NCBI GenBank assembly: GCA_021151695.1 | Contig: JAGKWU010000022.1 | Span: 1 to 48,677 of the forward strand | From: Cellvibrionaceae bacterium | GTDB lineage: Bacteria; Pseudomonadota; Gammaproteobacteria; Pseudomonadales; Cellvibrionaceae | DNA: 48,677 nucleotides | Direction of reading: 5' to 3' | Shown: one piece after another, positions 1-7,234 of the stretch | How positions within the stretch are numbered: position 1 is the stretch's first letter | Layout: the number at the start of each line of letters is the position of its first letter | The notes under the pieces: generated by a model | Told to the model about the DNA's origin: nothing | Database searches by the model: none | Seen by the model: only the letters and a program-made list of their open reading frames with translations | Made by a program: the position numbers and the translations under genes

Positions 1-99
1 AGCGTCACGTCCTCGAACTTGTTCGCGACAATGCGGAACGGCTGGCTGAAATCGTCGTGCGTGAACGTCAGCGCCTCATACTCGGGCGCTGGGTTCTTT
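1..99. repeat. Terminal direct repeat, left copy
   Basis: These 99 bases are identical to 48579-48677. The copy lies inside one open reading frame that is cut by both window ends, so the repeat is the overlap of a circular or circularly permuted molecule of 48,578 bp. An odd-length overlap such as 99 is typical of a k-mer assembler. It should not be read as a biological terminal repeat without read evidence. Confidence 0.95.
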
Positions 100-125
100 G
101 TTGTCCAGAACTCGCGCTGACTCAT
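1..125 (-). CDS. DUF1833 minor tail protein, N-terminal part
   Basis: This is the beginning of the gene that continues at 48218-48677. Joined across the circle it encodes 161 residues. The ATG (125-123) overlaps the TGA of the preceding 158-residue gene in an ATGA junction, which implies translational coupling. The protein begins MSQREFWTTKNPAPEYEALT, the N-terminus expected of DUF1833 proteins, which sit between the tape measure and the NlpC/P60 gene in many siphoviruses. This is the place of lambda gpL, a tail-tip component. The family assignment comes from sequence recall and gene order; the exact role is inferred. Confidence 0.8.
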   Translation of the reverse strand, partial: MSQREFWTTKNPAPEYEALTFTHDDFSQPFRIVANKFEDVT

Positions 126-598
126 GATTGCGGCACGTATAGGTTGATAAGGTAATCAAGCGGCTCGGTGAAGGCATTCCAGTTCGGCAGCTCAATCATG
201 AGTTGCGCGGCGTCAAGGTACGATTGCGGAATCACCAGCTTACGCGCTGTGATTTTTCCGGTGTACGTCCAGACGCGGGCATCATTGCTTGCAGGCATGA
301 GCGAGTCAGGCACAAACCGGCACGTATGCGTGACAATGCCGAACTCAGTGCGTAGTGGCAGCGTGAATTCATTCGCCCCGCCGTCAAGGTAGGCTGGCTG
401 GCCGAACCACAGCCAGAAGATTTGCGCCTGTTGCTCGGTGAATCGGAAAGTCAAATCCCACTGCGTTGGCACGTCGTCGCCAGTCTTTTGCGTGTACGCA
501 GGGCCGCGACGCGGGTCGAGCTGGGCGAAGGTGGCCGCTTGGCTTCGCGTTTTAGTGGCTAGCGGGCTTGGCAGGCCGATTGGATACTGTATTGCCAT
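122..598 (-). CDS. Minor tail protein, lambda gpM-like position
   Basis: A 158-residue protein with no signal or membrane segment that I can see. It is rich in beta-type stretches and aromatics (for example QIFWLWFGQPAYLDGG). It lies downstream of the tape measure gene in the direction of transcription and directly before DUF1833, NlpC/P60 and the J-like gene, the order M-L-K-I-J of lambda. By position it is a distal tail component. A TGCTAAAAT extended -10 element at 635-627 suggests that it opens its own transcript, because a plus-strand cassette separates it from the tape measure. Function is inferred from synteny only. Confidence 0.7.
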   Translation of the reverse strand: MAIQYPIGLPSPLATKTRSQAATFAQLDPRRGPAYTQKTGDDVPTQWDLTFRFTEQQAQIFWLWFGQPAYLDGGANEFTLPLRTEFGIVTHTCRFVPDSLMPASNDARVWTYTGKITARKLVIPQSYLDAAQLMIELPNWNAFTEPLDYLINLYVPQS

Positions 599-626
599 GG
601 TGTTTGCTCAGTGGCGTGATAGGTTT

Positions 627-635
627 ATTTTAGCA
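627..635 (-). promoter_or_regulatory. Extended -10 promoter (TGCTAAAAT)
   Basis: The minus strand reads TGCTAAAAT, about 30 bases ahead of the ATG at 598. The same TGCTANNAT element precedes several other structural genes here. No good -35 is visible, as expected for an extended -10 promoter. It restarts minus-strand transcription after the plus-strand insert. Confidence 0.5.
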
Positions 636-770
636 TGTGGTGCGCGGTGATAGATATGTTTAAGTTTACGCGGCGCGGTTGTGTGTTTATAGTTCATTTC
701 AACGCAGCAAGGCTGGGCTTGGCAAGGTAACGCAAGGCGAGGAAACGCTGGGCAAGGACCGGCCTGGCTG

Positions 771-815
771 GGCAAGGAGCTAGACAGCTTCCAGCAACTT
801 AGCGATAGGTTGCTG
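771..815 (+). ncRNA. Structured module copy 1: GGCAAGG + SL1 + GNRA hairpin
   Basis: GGCAAGG (771-777) is followed by AGCT-AGAC-AGCT (778-789), then by a 10-bp stem (792-801 with 806-815) capped by the GNRA tetraloop GCGA at 802-805. The same architecture with a different stem sequence recurs at 2121-2168 and, with loop GCAA, at 881-926. Shared form with changed base pairs argues for a structured RNA. Function is unknown. Confidence 0.55.
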
Positions 816-880
816 TGAGGTGTGATAAGCACCACGTGGAGTGGCAGGGAACGGATGGGTGTGGCCCGGTACGGATCGGC

Positions 881-926
881 ATGGCAAGGCCTGATGACTC
901 AGGCGTTAGCGGGCAACTGCTAACGC
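881..926 (+). ncRNA. Structured module copy 2: ATGGCAAGG + SL1 + GNRA hairpin
   Basis: ATGGCAAGG (881-889) is followed by the 6-bp hairpin GCCTGA-TGAC-TCAGGC (889-904) and a 10-bp hairpin at 903-926. The second stem is GCGTTAGC/GCTAACGC plus a G-T and a G-C pair, closed by the GNRA loop GCAA at 913-916. The two hairpins share two bases, so their outer pairs compete. It ends about 43 bases before the ATG at 970, close enough to act in the leader of that gene. Confidence 0.55.
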
Positions 927-969
927 GTGCGAATCGGCACGATTTCAAGGTAAATCAAGGAGATATAAC

Positions 970-1554
970 ATGGCAACACTGACTATCAAAGTAACTGGCG
1001 TAACCGCAATGCTGATGCACAGCGACCGTTTTGCAGACCCGCTTGACCCGCTGACCAAAGCGCACAAGGCACTGACCAGTAAGCGCAAGAAAACCGACGA
1101 TGACCACGAAGCCATCGCACGTAGCGAGTACATCGGCGGCCTGTACTACGATGACGTAAACGGCGTTCATGTGCCTGGCGCGAACTTCAAAAGCTGCTTG
1201 GTTGAAGCCGCAAAGCTCAACAAGCTAGGCACGGAGTTCAAGCGCAGCCTGCTGGTAATCGATGAGTGCATCAAGCTGAACTACGAAGGCCCGCAAACGC
1301 CGGAAGCACTGGCAAACGATCCGCGCTATGTGCTGGCAAAATCCGTTAAGGTTGGCACCGCTCGCCTGATGCGCCACCGCCCGCGCTTCCCTGCTGGCTG
1401 GTCTTTCATCGCCAGTATCGAATACGATGAGTCGCGTATCGACCCGTCCGAACTGCAAACCGTACTGTCAAACGCTGGTCGCTACATCGGCCTTGGTGAC
1501 TGGCGTCCGGCAACTGGCGGCACTTATGGCCGCTTCACTGTGGAGATCGCATAA
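970..1554 (+). CDS. Phage protein of unknown function, possible RAMP/Cas7-like fold
   Basis: A 194-residue soluble protein that I recognise as a family scattered through tailed phages without an assigned function. It begins with a beta-strand-like segment (residues 3-15, LTIKVTGVTAMLM), then a basic stretch KALTSKRKK (33-41). Residues 67-80 (HVPGANFKSCLVEA) recall the PGSSLKG element of RAMP proteins. The C-terminus GLGDWRPATGGTYGRFTVE recalls their glycine-rich GG-x-GxGR segment. This resemblance is my inference; no nuclease motif is seen. The start has a near-ideal ribosome-binding site (AAGGAGATATAAC). The stop overlaps the next ATG as TAATG. The cassette runs against the surrounding tail genes and is flanked by structured GGCAAGG modules. 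Confidence 0.6.
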   Translation: MATLTIKVTGVTAMLMHSDRFADPLDPLTKAHKALTSKRKKTDDDHEAIARSEYIGGLYYDDVNGVHVPGANFKSCLVEAAKLNKLGTEFKRSLLVIDECIKLNYEGPQTPEALANDPRYVLAKSVKVGTARLMRHRPRFPAGWSFIASIEYDESRIDPSELQTVLSNAGRYIGLGDWRPATGGTYGRFTVEIA

Positions 1555-2033
1555 TGGAACTGCTCCAGATTTGGGATGGCCTAAAGATGACTTATGGCGA
1601 CTTCATCAGCCATAACGAAATCGAGGCTCACTTTCTGAAACCTCGCCCGCATGTGCGTTCGTTTCAAGCAGACGGCAATCTTGCCGAGTATGACAAGGCC
1701 GTCGAAAAGTGGAACCTGCAACGCATGGCCACGATCGAAAAGCTGAAAGAGGCGCTGCTGTTTGAGCGTGAAATGTACCTCATCAGCGTTCGTGGCGATG
1801 GCTACCGCGTGGCAACGCCGAAAGATCAGGTAAGCATTGCGGCCAACAAGTTCCGCGATGCCGTGCTGAAAGAAGCGGCTAAACTGAAAACGGCGGCGGC
1901 CAAGGTGAATCTTGACGCCATCGAAGATCGCAGCGAACGCGCCCGCGTTATGCGCCAGCAGGATCAGGCGCAAGGCTTGGCAATGTTCATATCTGGCCGC
2001 ACGAATCAATCCGTAAAGCTGCTGAATCAATAG
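1554..2033 (+). CDS. Hypothetical helical protein, second gene of plus-strand cassette
   Basis: A 159-residue protein that I do not recognise. It is rich in charged helices with coiled-coil character (residues about 45-75 and 95-150). A short segment YLISVRGDGYRVATP (about 76-90) looks like the beta wing of a winged-helix domain. Together with the N-terminal region this could form a small nucleic-acid-binding domain, but that is a guess. It is translationally coupled to the gene before it (TAATG overlap), so the two products probably work together. A perfect 7-bp hairpin (AAGCCGC, loop, GCGGCTT, 2041-2061) lies just after the stop but lacks a T-run. Confidence 0.6.
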   Translation: MELLQIWDGLKMTYGDFISHNEIEAHFLKPRPHVRSFQADGNLAEYDKAVEKWNLQRMATIEKLKEALLFEREMYLISVRGDGYRVATPKDQVSIAANKFRDAVLKEAAKLKTAAAKVNLDAIEDRSERARVMRQQDQAQGLAMFISGRTNQSVKLLNQ

Positions 2034-2237
2034 CAACTGCAAGCCGCGTGACAGGCGGCTTATGGGTGCGATTGCATCATGAGGCTGGGTTAGGTCAGTC
2101 GGGGATTGGATGGGTTAGGAATGGCAAGGGCTTCGGATAGCCTGTAACGCATTGGCGACAGTGCGTTATGGAGTATCAAGGCGGTGTGCGGCAACGCATG
2201 GCATGGCAAGCCGTGGTATGGCAAGGGTCTAGATAGA
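2034..2237 (+). other. Gene-free region with GGCAAGG modules after the cassette
   Basis: No credible gene was found. It contains GGCAAGG at 2123-2129 and 2220-2226 and a variant GGCAAGC at 2205-2211. A small GNRA hairpin (GTGCG-GCAA-CGCAT, about 2186-2199) and the full structured module 2121-2168 are also present. It mirrors the region before gene 970, so the two-gene cassette sits between two related noncoding segments. Confidence 0.5.
2121..2168 (+). ncRNA. Structured module copy 3: ATGGCAAGG + SL1 + GNRA hairpin
   Basis: ATGGCAAGG (2121-2129) is followed by GGCT-TCGGAT-AGCC (2129-2142). A 10-bp stem (2145-2154 with 2159-2168) is then capped by GCGA at 2155-2158. The stem sequence differs from the copy at 792-815 but keeps ten pairs, a T-G wobble at the eighth pair and the same tetraloop. 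Confidence 0.55.
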
Positions 2238-2266
2238 CAAAAAACGGGGCACTCGCCCCGTTTTCC
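2238..2266 (-). terminator. Rho-independent terminator after tape measure gene
   Basis: An 8-bp stem AACGGGGC / GCCCCGTT with loop ACTC. On the minus strand it is followed by six T. It closes the tail operon. The plus strand has only four T after the stem, so some bidirectional activity is possible. Confidence 0.8.
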
Positions 2267-2267
2267 A

Positions 2268-4832
2268 TTACAGCTTACTCTGCACGTTCGTCGCCCCCTT
2301 CATCGCACTCCACACTTGCCCGCTATTGCTGGCAATCTGACTTGCCACTTCGGCAACGGCGCGCTGTACGGTAATGTCTACAGTGCCACTATCGGACGAC
2401 GTGGCTGTCACGGTCGCGTCTGCCATGGTGTTTACGATGTTGATCGTAACACCGCCCCCCAGCTTATTCGCCGGTGTCACCTCGCCCCTCGTGTTCGGCA
2501 TCATGTACTGGCGCCCGTTGCTGGCTGTGAACATTTCGGGGGCGCCGTTCTCATTGACCCTGTAAAGACTGTCTGCGGCCACAGCGCCGCCGTACTGGCG
2601 ACCCCCTGCCACGGCTGCCATTTTAGCAATGCCGGTTGTGGCAAGAATGCCCGCCTGCGCAGCAACAGCGTTTGTGCCTAGCGTGGCAAGGGATGATAGC
2701 GCCGCAGCCGGTGCCCATGCCGTAGCAACAATACCGGCCTGAGTTGCGGCCAGTGTGGTTGTTGCAGTGCCAACCGTCTTGCTGATAATCAGGTTCTTGA
2801 CGTACTGAATACCCATTTCGACCAATGCCTGAATAGCCTGATCTCTGATTGTGCGGCCAAGCGCAATCATCGCCTCTTTGCCAGTCATGGTGCCGTCAAT
2901 GAGGCCGCCGATAGCGCTGGTTGCAGTGCTGGACAGCGAATCCAGCGAGTCCATCAGGAAGGCATTGGCTTCGGATTGGCTGCGGAAGGTCTGCTCTGCC
3001 AAAGCCTGGCGCTGGGCTTCGTGATCGGCAACAAGCGCCGTTCTAGCCTGCTGAATTGCAGTCTCGCTGGATATTTCCTTTTCAAGCAGCTGCGCAGCAT
3101 AGCTATCAAAAAGCTCCAGCTTCTTCGCCTGCTCAATCTCAAGCGCAGCAATTGGATCGACAACCTTTTGCATTTGCAGGGTTTTGTTTTCCTCCTTCTG
3201 CTTGTTGATGTTGGCAACGGCATCGGCGTATGCCTGCTCCGAGATAAGCCCTTTTTCGTGCAGCTCTTTTAGCTTTTCAAGTCTCTGATTGTATGCGCTA
3301 TCAAAACTGTCAAGCTCTTGCTGTGCCAAGGATTTGGTAGCATCGGCGGCGTATTCCTCCGCCGCAATGCGCTCTTTGATCTTTTCTTTTTCTTCGTCGG
3401 CTTGCTTTTTAATCAGCTCCTCGCGGTCTTTGCTGGCAGCAAGGCGAATCAGCGTCACAGCCTGTTCGTACTGCTGCTTGCTTATCTTTTCCTCTTCGCG
3501 CAGCTTCTTGGCCTTGTCTAGCGCGTCTTTCTCTTGCGCGTCGATCTTCGCTAATCCGTCAGCGTTGGCGATGACTAGGTCGTTGATGTAGCCTTGGGAG
3601 TCGAATTTCTGCTTGCTCGCGCCAGGCGAGCCGCCACCACCACCTCTCCCGCCTTTGCCGCCTTTCCCGCCAAGTGCGTTAGGGTCAAGCGGCATGACAC
3701 CTTTCGCCCATTCTTCGCGCATGCGGTCGCCCCAAGACTTGCGTGACTTGAGCGTATCGTTGTCGGCTTTATCAAGTGCCGCACGGCGCTTTGCCGATTC
3801 TGCCGCAAGGCGATTTCCCATGTCGCCAGCGGCCTCAAAGTCACCGCTTAGAAAGGCTTTTGCCTGTGCCGCCCGTGCGCCAATTTCTGTGCCGATGGAA
3901 TCGAACACGAATGCCACATTGCGGCCAAGCACGGTCACGGTCTGCCATACTTTTTCCGCTGCGTCGGCAATGTTTGCCATTGCGTTGACGGTACTATCAG
4001 CCCACCGTTTCAGATGGTCATTTTTTCTGATCTGCTCAGAATCGCCATCGACATTCTCAATTGTGCGGCCAATCACATCAAGCGCAGAACTGCCAACCCG
4101 CGCCATGTCGGCAATGTTTTCGCCAATGCCGGATTGCGAGATAGTCAGGAATAGCTGATCCCATGAGTCGCCAAGGTTGCTGATTGCGCCATCAAGCGTT
4201 TGGGCGCGCTCGGCCATTGCGCCATCGAAGTTAGTTTCAGCCAGGTTCATCAGATATTTCTGGATGTTTTCCGAGCTGAATTTGACTGTTTCCGTCACGC
4301 CTTTAAACGTCAGGCTGACGTTATCGCCCTGCTTGCTGGCGCGAATGCCGAACTCTTTTAGGCGCTCAAACTCGCCCGTGCTGGCGTCTGCAACGGCTTC
4401 AATCATCTGCATCAGGTCTTTGCCCATTGCAGCCGCCGTGTTGCCGTATGCCGTCAGCGATTTGATGCTAGGGTCAAGGCCAAGGTTTGTCAGGCGGGTA
4501 AATGCTGTTACAGCTTGGTCAATGGAATATGGCGTCGTAGCGGCAAACTTTTGCAGCACCTCGAACGCCTTCGCGGCCTCTTGCGTACTGCCGGTGGCGG
4601 TAATCAGGCCAGCGTTCAGAATGTCGAATTGGCGCTGAACCTCTACCAGTTTTGATAGGAAAGCACCAAGCGTGATTGCTGCGAAGGCTTTTTGCACCGC
4701 ATCAGCAACGGTAGTTGCTTTAAAGCCAATCTTATCCATGCTGGCCGTTGCGCGTCGTTCGCCGTCAATCAGCCTGCTAGTGTTCATGTCCACATCGTAG
4801 TAGACGCCGCCCACCCGTTGCGAATCAGCCAT
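2268..4832 (-). CDS. Tail tape measure protein
   Basis: The longest structural gene, 854 residues from the ATG at 4832, which overlaps the chaperone stop by 8 bases. An in-frame start further upstream lies inside the chaperone gene and is less likely. The N-terminal third has the helix-rich repeats typical of tape measure proteins, with TAYGNTAAAMGKDLMQMIEA and similar segments. A glycine-rich linker (GGKGGKGGRGGGGG) lies near residue 395. A long charged coiled coil covers about residues 430-620, and alanine-rich hydrophobic helices about 680-745. Such proteins set tail length and enter the cell envelope with the DNA. Length, neighbours and composition all agree. Confidence 0.9.
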   Translation of the reverse strand: MADSQRVGGVYYDVDMNTSRLIDGERRATASMDKIGFKATTVADAVQKAFAAITLGAFLSKLVEVQRQFDILNAGLITATGSTQEAAKAFEVLQKFAATTPYSIDQAVTAFTRLTNLGLDPSIKSLTAYGNTAAAMGKDLMQMIEAVADASTGEFERLKEFGIRASKQGDNVSLTFKGVTETVKFSSENIQKYLMNLAETNFDGAMAERAQTLDGAISNLGDSWDQLFLTISQSGIGENIADMARVGSSALDVIGRTIENVDGDSEQIRKNDHLKRWADSTVNAMANIADAAEKVWQTVTVLGRNVAFVFDSIGTEIGARAAQAKAFLSGDFEAAGDMGNRLAAESAKRRAALDKADNDTLKSRKSWGDRMREEWAKGVMPLDPNALGGKGGKGGRGGGGGSPGASKQKFDSQGYINDLVIANADGLAKIDAQEKDALDKAKKLREEEKISKQQYEQAVTLIRLAASKDREELIKKQADEEKEKIKERIAAEEYAADATKSLAQQELDSFDSAYNQRLEKLKELHEKGLISEQAYADAVANINKQKEENKTLQMQKVVDPIAALEIEQAKKLELFDSYAAQLLEKEISSETAIQQARTALVADHEAQRQALAEQTFRSQSEANAFLMDSLDSLSSTATSAIGGLIDGTMTGKEAMIALGRTIRDQAIQALVEMGIQYVKNLIISKTVGTATTTLAATQAGIVATAWAPAAALSSLATLGTNAVAAQAGILATTGIAKMAAVAGGRQYGGAVAADSLYRVNENGAPEMFTASNGRQYMMPNTRGEVTPANKLGGGVTINIVNTMADATVTATSSDSGTVDITVQRAVAEVASQIASNSGQVWSAMKGATNVQSKL

Positions 4833-5358
4833 TCTTCGCCTTCCGTTTCTCTTCAATCGCACGTTCCAAGGCGCGGTAATCTTCCTGCGTCGGCTTTTCG
4901 TGCTGTTTCTGTTCGGGGAATTTCATGTCCAGCATCCGGCCAAACTGCGTCATTGTCAGTTGTCCGGCGTCATTGTGCGACATGCCAAAATGGATCATTG
5001 CCGCGTCGATGTACTCTGACGCGTCAAACCGTGGCGAGTACTTGCCGCTGCCGCCTGACTTCTTCACACGCCCAACAATGCCGTGCTGCATCAGATGCCG
5101 GGCAATGATGATCTGTTCGCTGTCTGGCATTAGGCCTGGCTCGCGATATGCGCCCACCAATTCCAAATCCCCACCACAACACAGAATCACCACCCGCGCA
5201 GCATTCACCGCATCAGCACCATGCAAATCAGCATACGTGCTTACAATTTCTTCCGGGCTGCCGATAGACGCGATGTTAAAAAAGGACGGGTGCAACGTGT
5301 ATTCGCGCCCGTCCTCTGTTGTCACGCCTACCTGCCCGATCTCGGTCAGGATAGGCAT
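4825..5358 (-). CDS. Tail assembly chaperone-like protein
   Basis: A 177-residue protein directly before the tape measure gene, the place of lambda gpG/gpGT. I chose the ATG at 5358, four bases after the preceding stop, over an upstream in-frame codon that would overlap that gene. The C-terminus is highly charged (EEKRKAKNG), as in many tail chaperones. It contains GMSHNDAGQLTMTQFGRMLD, typical of chaperones that carry a phage T-protein-like helical domain, and I recall it as close to DUF6246. I could not find a convincing slippery site for a -1 frameshift near its end. Function is inferred from position. Confidence 0.65.
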   Translation of the reverse strand: MPILTEIGQVGVTTEDGREYTLHPSFFNIASIGSPEEIVSTYADLHGADAVNAARVVILCCGGDLELVGAYREPGLMPDSEQIIIARHLMQHGIVGRVKKSGGSGKYSPRFDASEYIDAAMIHFGMSHNDAGQLTMTQFGRMLDMKFPEQKQHEKPTQEDYRALERAIEEKRKAKNG

Positions 5359-5362
5359 AGGG

Positions 5363-5704
5363 TTACATCTCGAACAGCATTGCGGTGCAGCCGGTGCCGC
5401 CGGTGACGGCAACAGAGCCTTGCAGATAGGCGCTGATGGCGGACAGCATTACAGCCTGCTGGCCGTTGGCTGGCACAGTGATAGCCTTGCCTGCCGATAC
5501 GTCGATGCTGCCATAGCCTGGTACGCTGATAGTAGTGCCGCCGTTTCCGTCGATGGTAACAACTACCGGCGAAGCGGTAGTATTTTGCAGCAGCAGCAGC
5601 TGGCGCTTGCTGGGAACGAAAGTCAGCGTATCGGACGAAGTCAGCGTGGTTTTCGTCGGGTTGGCGATAGTGTCGGTAATGGTGGTTGCGGTAATCGCGG
5701 CCAT
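5363..5704 (-). CDS. Putative tail-associated structural protein
   Basis: A 113-residue, threonine- and valine-rich protein that looks all-beta (for example SPVVVTIDGNGGTTISVPGYG). It lies between the tail tube and the chaperone. A protein of this kind may decorate the tube or neck. There are no membrane segments or enzymatic motifs. An ATG at 5704 lies ten bases after the tube gene stop. I do not recognise a named family with confidence. Confidence 0.55.
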   Translation of the reverse strand: MAAITATTITDTIANPTKTTLTSSDTLTFVPSKRQLLLLQNTTASPVVVTIDGNGGTTISVPGYGSIDVSAGKAITVPANGQQAVMLSAISAYLQGSVAVTGGTGCTAMLFEM

Positions 5705-5713
5705 GATTATTCC

Positions 5714-6163
5714 TTATGCTGGTACGAACGACACTGCGCCGTTACTGGTGGATTCAAAAGACCAAGTGCGCTCGGCGTCAAAGCTGGCGGACTGGCTGAA
5801 ACTGGTCACAAGGAAGGGGCCGGTGTAAGTGCCTTCCAGCCCTTGCAGCTTGAACCAGACTTTCGGCTGGTACGCAGTGGAAACGCCAGGGGAAACCACG
5901 GCAGCTTGAAACTCGGCTTGGTTTTCCAGTGCAGCACTATCCAGTACCGCGTCGCCGCTGAAAGTAACGGTTTTGAACGTTACCAGCGACGTGCGGGTGA
6001 AGTCCGGCGAAGTGTCACCAGTGGTGTCCACCGTGTCCCACGTGGTGTTGAACTCTTTGCCGCGCAGCATGCCAAGACGCTTGAACGTCAGGCTGCCGAC
6101 GCTGGCATCCTCATTAGCCACCGCGAACGATACGATAAAGTCGCGGCCTGTCGATTTAGCCAT
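5714..6163 (-). CDS. Major tail tube protein
   Basis: A 149-residue protein with the beta-sandwich signature of TP901-1-type tail tube proteins. It has an N-terminal strand GRDFIVSFAV and the central TTWDTVDTTGDTSPDFTRTS loop. The C-terminal GTYTGPFLVTSFSQSASFDA ends in a strand. It polymerises as hexameric rings around the tape measure. Neighbours are the tail terminator upstream and the chaperone and tape measure downstream, the standard order. Confidence 0.8.
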   Translation of the reverse strand: MAKSTGRDFIVSFAVANEDASVGSLTFKRLGMLRGKEFNTTWDTVDTTGDTSPDFTRTSLVTFKTVTFSGDAVLDSAALENQAEFQAAVVSPGVSTAYQPKVWFKLQGLEGTYTGPFLVTSFSQSASFDAERTWSFESTSNGAVSFVPA

Positions 6164-6180
6164 TGGCTATTACCTCTTGG

Positions 6181-6555
6181 TTAATCCGCAAGCACGCGGA
6201 CATTCATCTGAAAGACTGGCCGTGTTTCGGTTGTTGGCGAATACACAGGCTCGTCTGGCTGAAAACTAAAAACATTGGAATCTGACGAGAAGGTGGCAAC
6301 ACGCAAAGCCTCGAAAATGTCGTTAACCTTAACGGCAGCCTCTTCTCGGTTTCCGTTAACTTCCGAGATTACGGACACTGTGCACATTACCGACCTGACA
6401 ACCCCAGCAGGCATGCCACCAGACTGCTGAATGACAATGAATTTGTCGTCCGGCTCTGTGTCGTTCCATTGAAAATATTGTACACGATGGCCGGATGTAT
6501 AGCCATTATCTATCAAGTAGTTTGCCAGTGCATAAAATGGCGGCGTTGCGCTCAT
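6181..6555 (-). CDS. Tail terminator-like protein
   Basis: A 124-residue protein in the place of lambda gpU, which caps the tail tube and joins it to the head. It begins with a helix (FYALANYLIDNG) and has an alternating alpha/beta pattern ending in FQMNVRVLAD. The start overlaps the preceding gene by four bases (ATGA). Assigned from gene order and fold pattern, not from a catalytic signature. Confidence 0.65.
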   Translation of the reverse strand: MSATPPFYALANYLIDNGYTSGHRVQYFQWNDTEPDDKFIVIQQSGGMPAGVVRSVMCTVSVISEVNGNREEAAVKVNDIFEALRVATFSSDSNVFSFQPDEPVYSPTTETRPVFQMNVRVLAD

Positions 6556-6899
6556 ACGCTCATCCCCTTCTTCACCACTGCATCAATCATGTCTTTGCTA
6601 TCCTCAAAGCCGAGCCGCAAAAATTCTTTCTTCGCTGACTGTCGGCGGAATCGTTGTTTCACGTTCGGATCATGCACATAGCCAGCGTAGTAAGCCGTGT
6701 ACCCAATGCGACCACGCCAGCCGGTGCCGTTGCGCGTCACTTCGCGGTATTGGCTGTTAAGCAGCGTACTCGTATTTATTGGCGTGTACATGGACGCATT
6801 CGCCCCGCCTATCAGCAGCACTTTCGTCAGCGTGGTGTAGGCTTTCTTTTCCACCTCGCTACGGAATGCGCCGATCTTGTTAACGATGCGAACGCTCAT
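6552..6899 (-). CDS. HK97 gp10-like head-tail completion protein
   Basis: A 115-residue protein of the HK97 gp10 type. The pattern is an N-terminal helix, then residues around TPINTSTLLNSQYREVTRNG, then a tyrosine-rich GYTAYYAGYVHD segment and a basic C-terminal helix. The tyrosine-rich YTAYYAGYVH segment is common in this family. These proteins complete the neck or tail end before joining. Both ends overlap neighbours by four bases, so the connector genes form a coupled operon. Confidence 0.7.
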   Translation of the reverse strand: MSVRIVNKIGAFRSEVEKKAYTTLTKVLLIGGANASMYTPINTSTLLNSQYREVTRNGTGWRGRIGYTAYYAGYVHDPNVKQRFRRQSAKKEFLRLGFEDSKDMIDAVVKKGMSV

Positions 6900-7234
6900 G
6901 CCGTGATCTCGTAGTCGTCAGCAACACGGTAAAACGTATCTGCATACCGCGTCACACTGCGCACCAATGCCGCTTTGGCCGCAATCGGGTCTGCTAGAGA
7001 CTCTTCGCCAATCAACACGTAATCGCCCATCTGCGCCTGGCTGTACTCGGTGTAAATCTGCATGCGGCTGACGAATTCCACGCCCTTGTCGTCTGTGCGC
7101 TGCTCCTTTTTCGCACCATAGTCACAAGCAATGACTTCCGGTGGCGCGAACGTCAGCTTGCCGGTCTTGTCGTCACGGCCAGTCGCACGCCAAATGGTCG
7201 CTTTTCCGGTGTATGAGAATCTGGCGAAGCTCAT
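6896..7234 (-). CDS. Head-tail stopper-like protein
   Basis: A 112-residue beta-rich protein. It begins MSFARFSYTGKATIWRAT and ends YADTFYRVADDYEITA, resembling small SPP1 gp16 or HK97 stopper-type proteins that close the connector channel. Position between the adaptor and the gp10-like gene supports this. Overlaps of four bases on each side indicate coupled translation. The family call is moderate. Confidence 0.6.
   Translation of the reverse strand: MSFARFSYTGKATIWRATGRDDKTGKLTFAPPEVIACDYGAKKEQRTDDKGVEFVSRMQIYTEYSQAQMGDYVLIGEESLADPIAAKAALVRSVTRYADTFYRVADDYEITA

Larger units (their letters stand above)
636..969 (+). other. Gene-poor region with GGCAAGG repeats and hairpins
   Basis: No credible gene is present between the tail gene and the plus-strand gene at 970. 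The plus strand is G-rich and holds GGCAAGG at 721-727, 751-757, 771-777 and 883-889. The last two are each followed by a small and then a 10-bp hairpin (listed separately). The region ends in a strong ribosome-binding site, AAGGAGATATAAC, directly before the ATG at 970. I see no TTGACG-type promoter here. It may be a structured leader or noncoding RNA of the following two genes. Confidence 0.55.

Noticed and set aside
168..650. Plus-strand frames opposite the M-like tail gene
   Set aside because: Shadow frames of a gene with normal coupling and promoter. No start signals of their own.
721..889. GGCAAGG repeats read as a CRISPR array
   Set aside because: Spacing is irregular, the repeats are only 7 bases and no spacers of constant length exist. 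The hairpin modules explain them better.
4825..4870. Programmed -1 frameshift between tail chaperone and a longer product
   Set aside because: I found no convincing X-XXY-YYZ slippery site near the end of the chaperone gene and no suitable extended frame before the tape measure gene.
4925..6184. Plus-strand frame of 419 codons opposite tail genes
   Set aside because: It runs across three well-defined minus-strand tail genes, with low-complexity translation and no signals.
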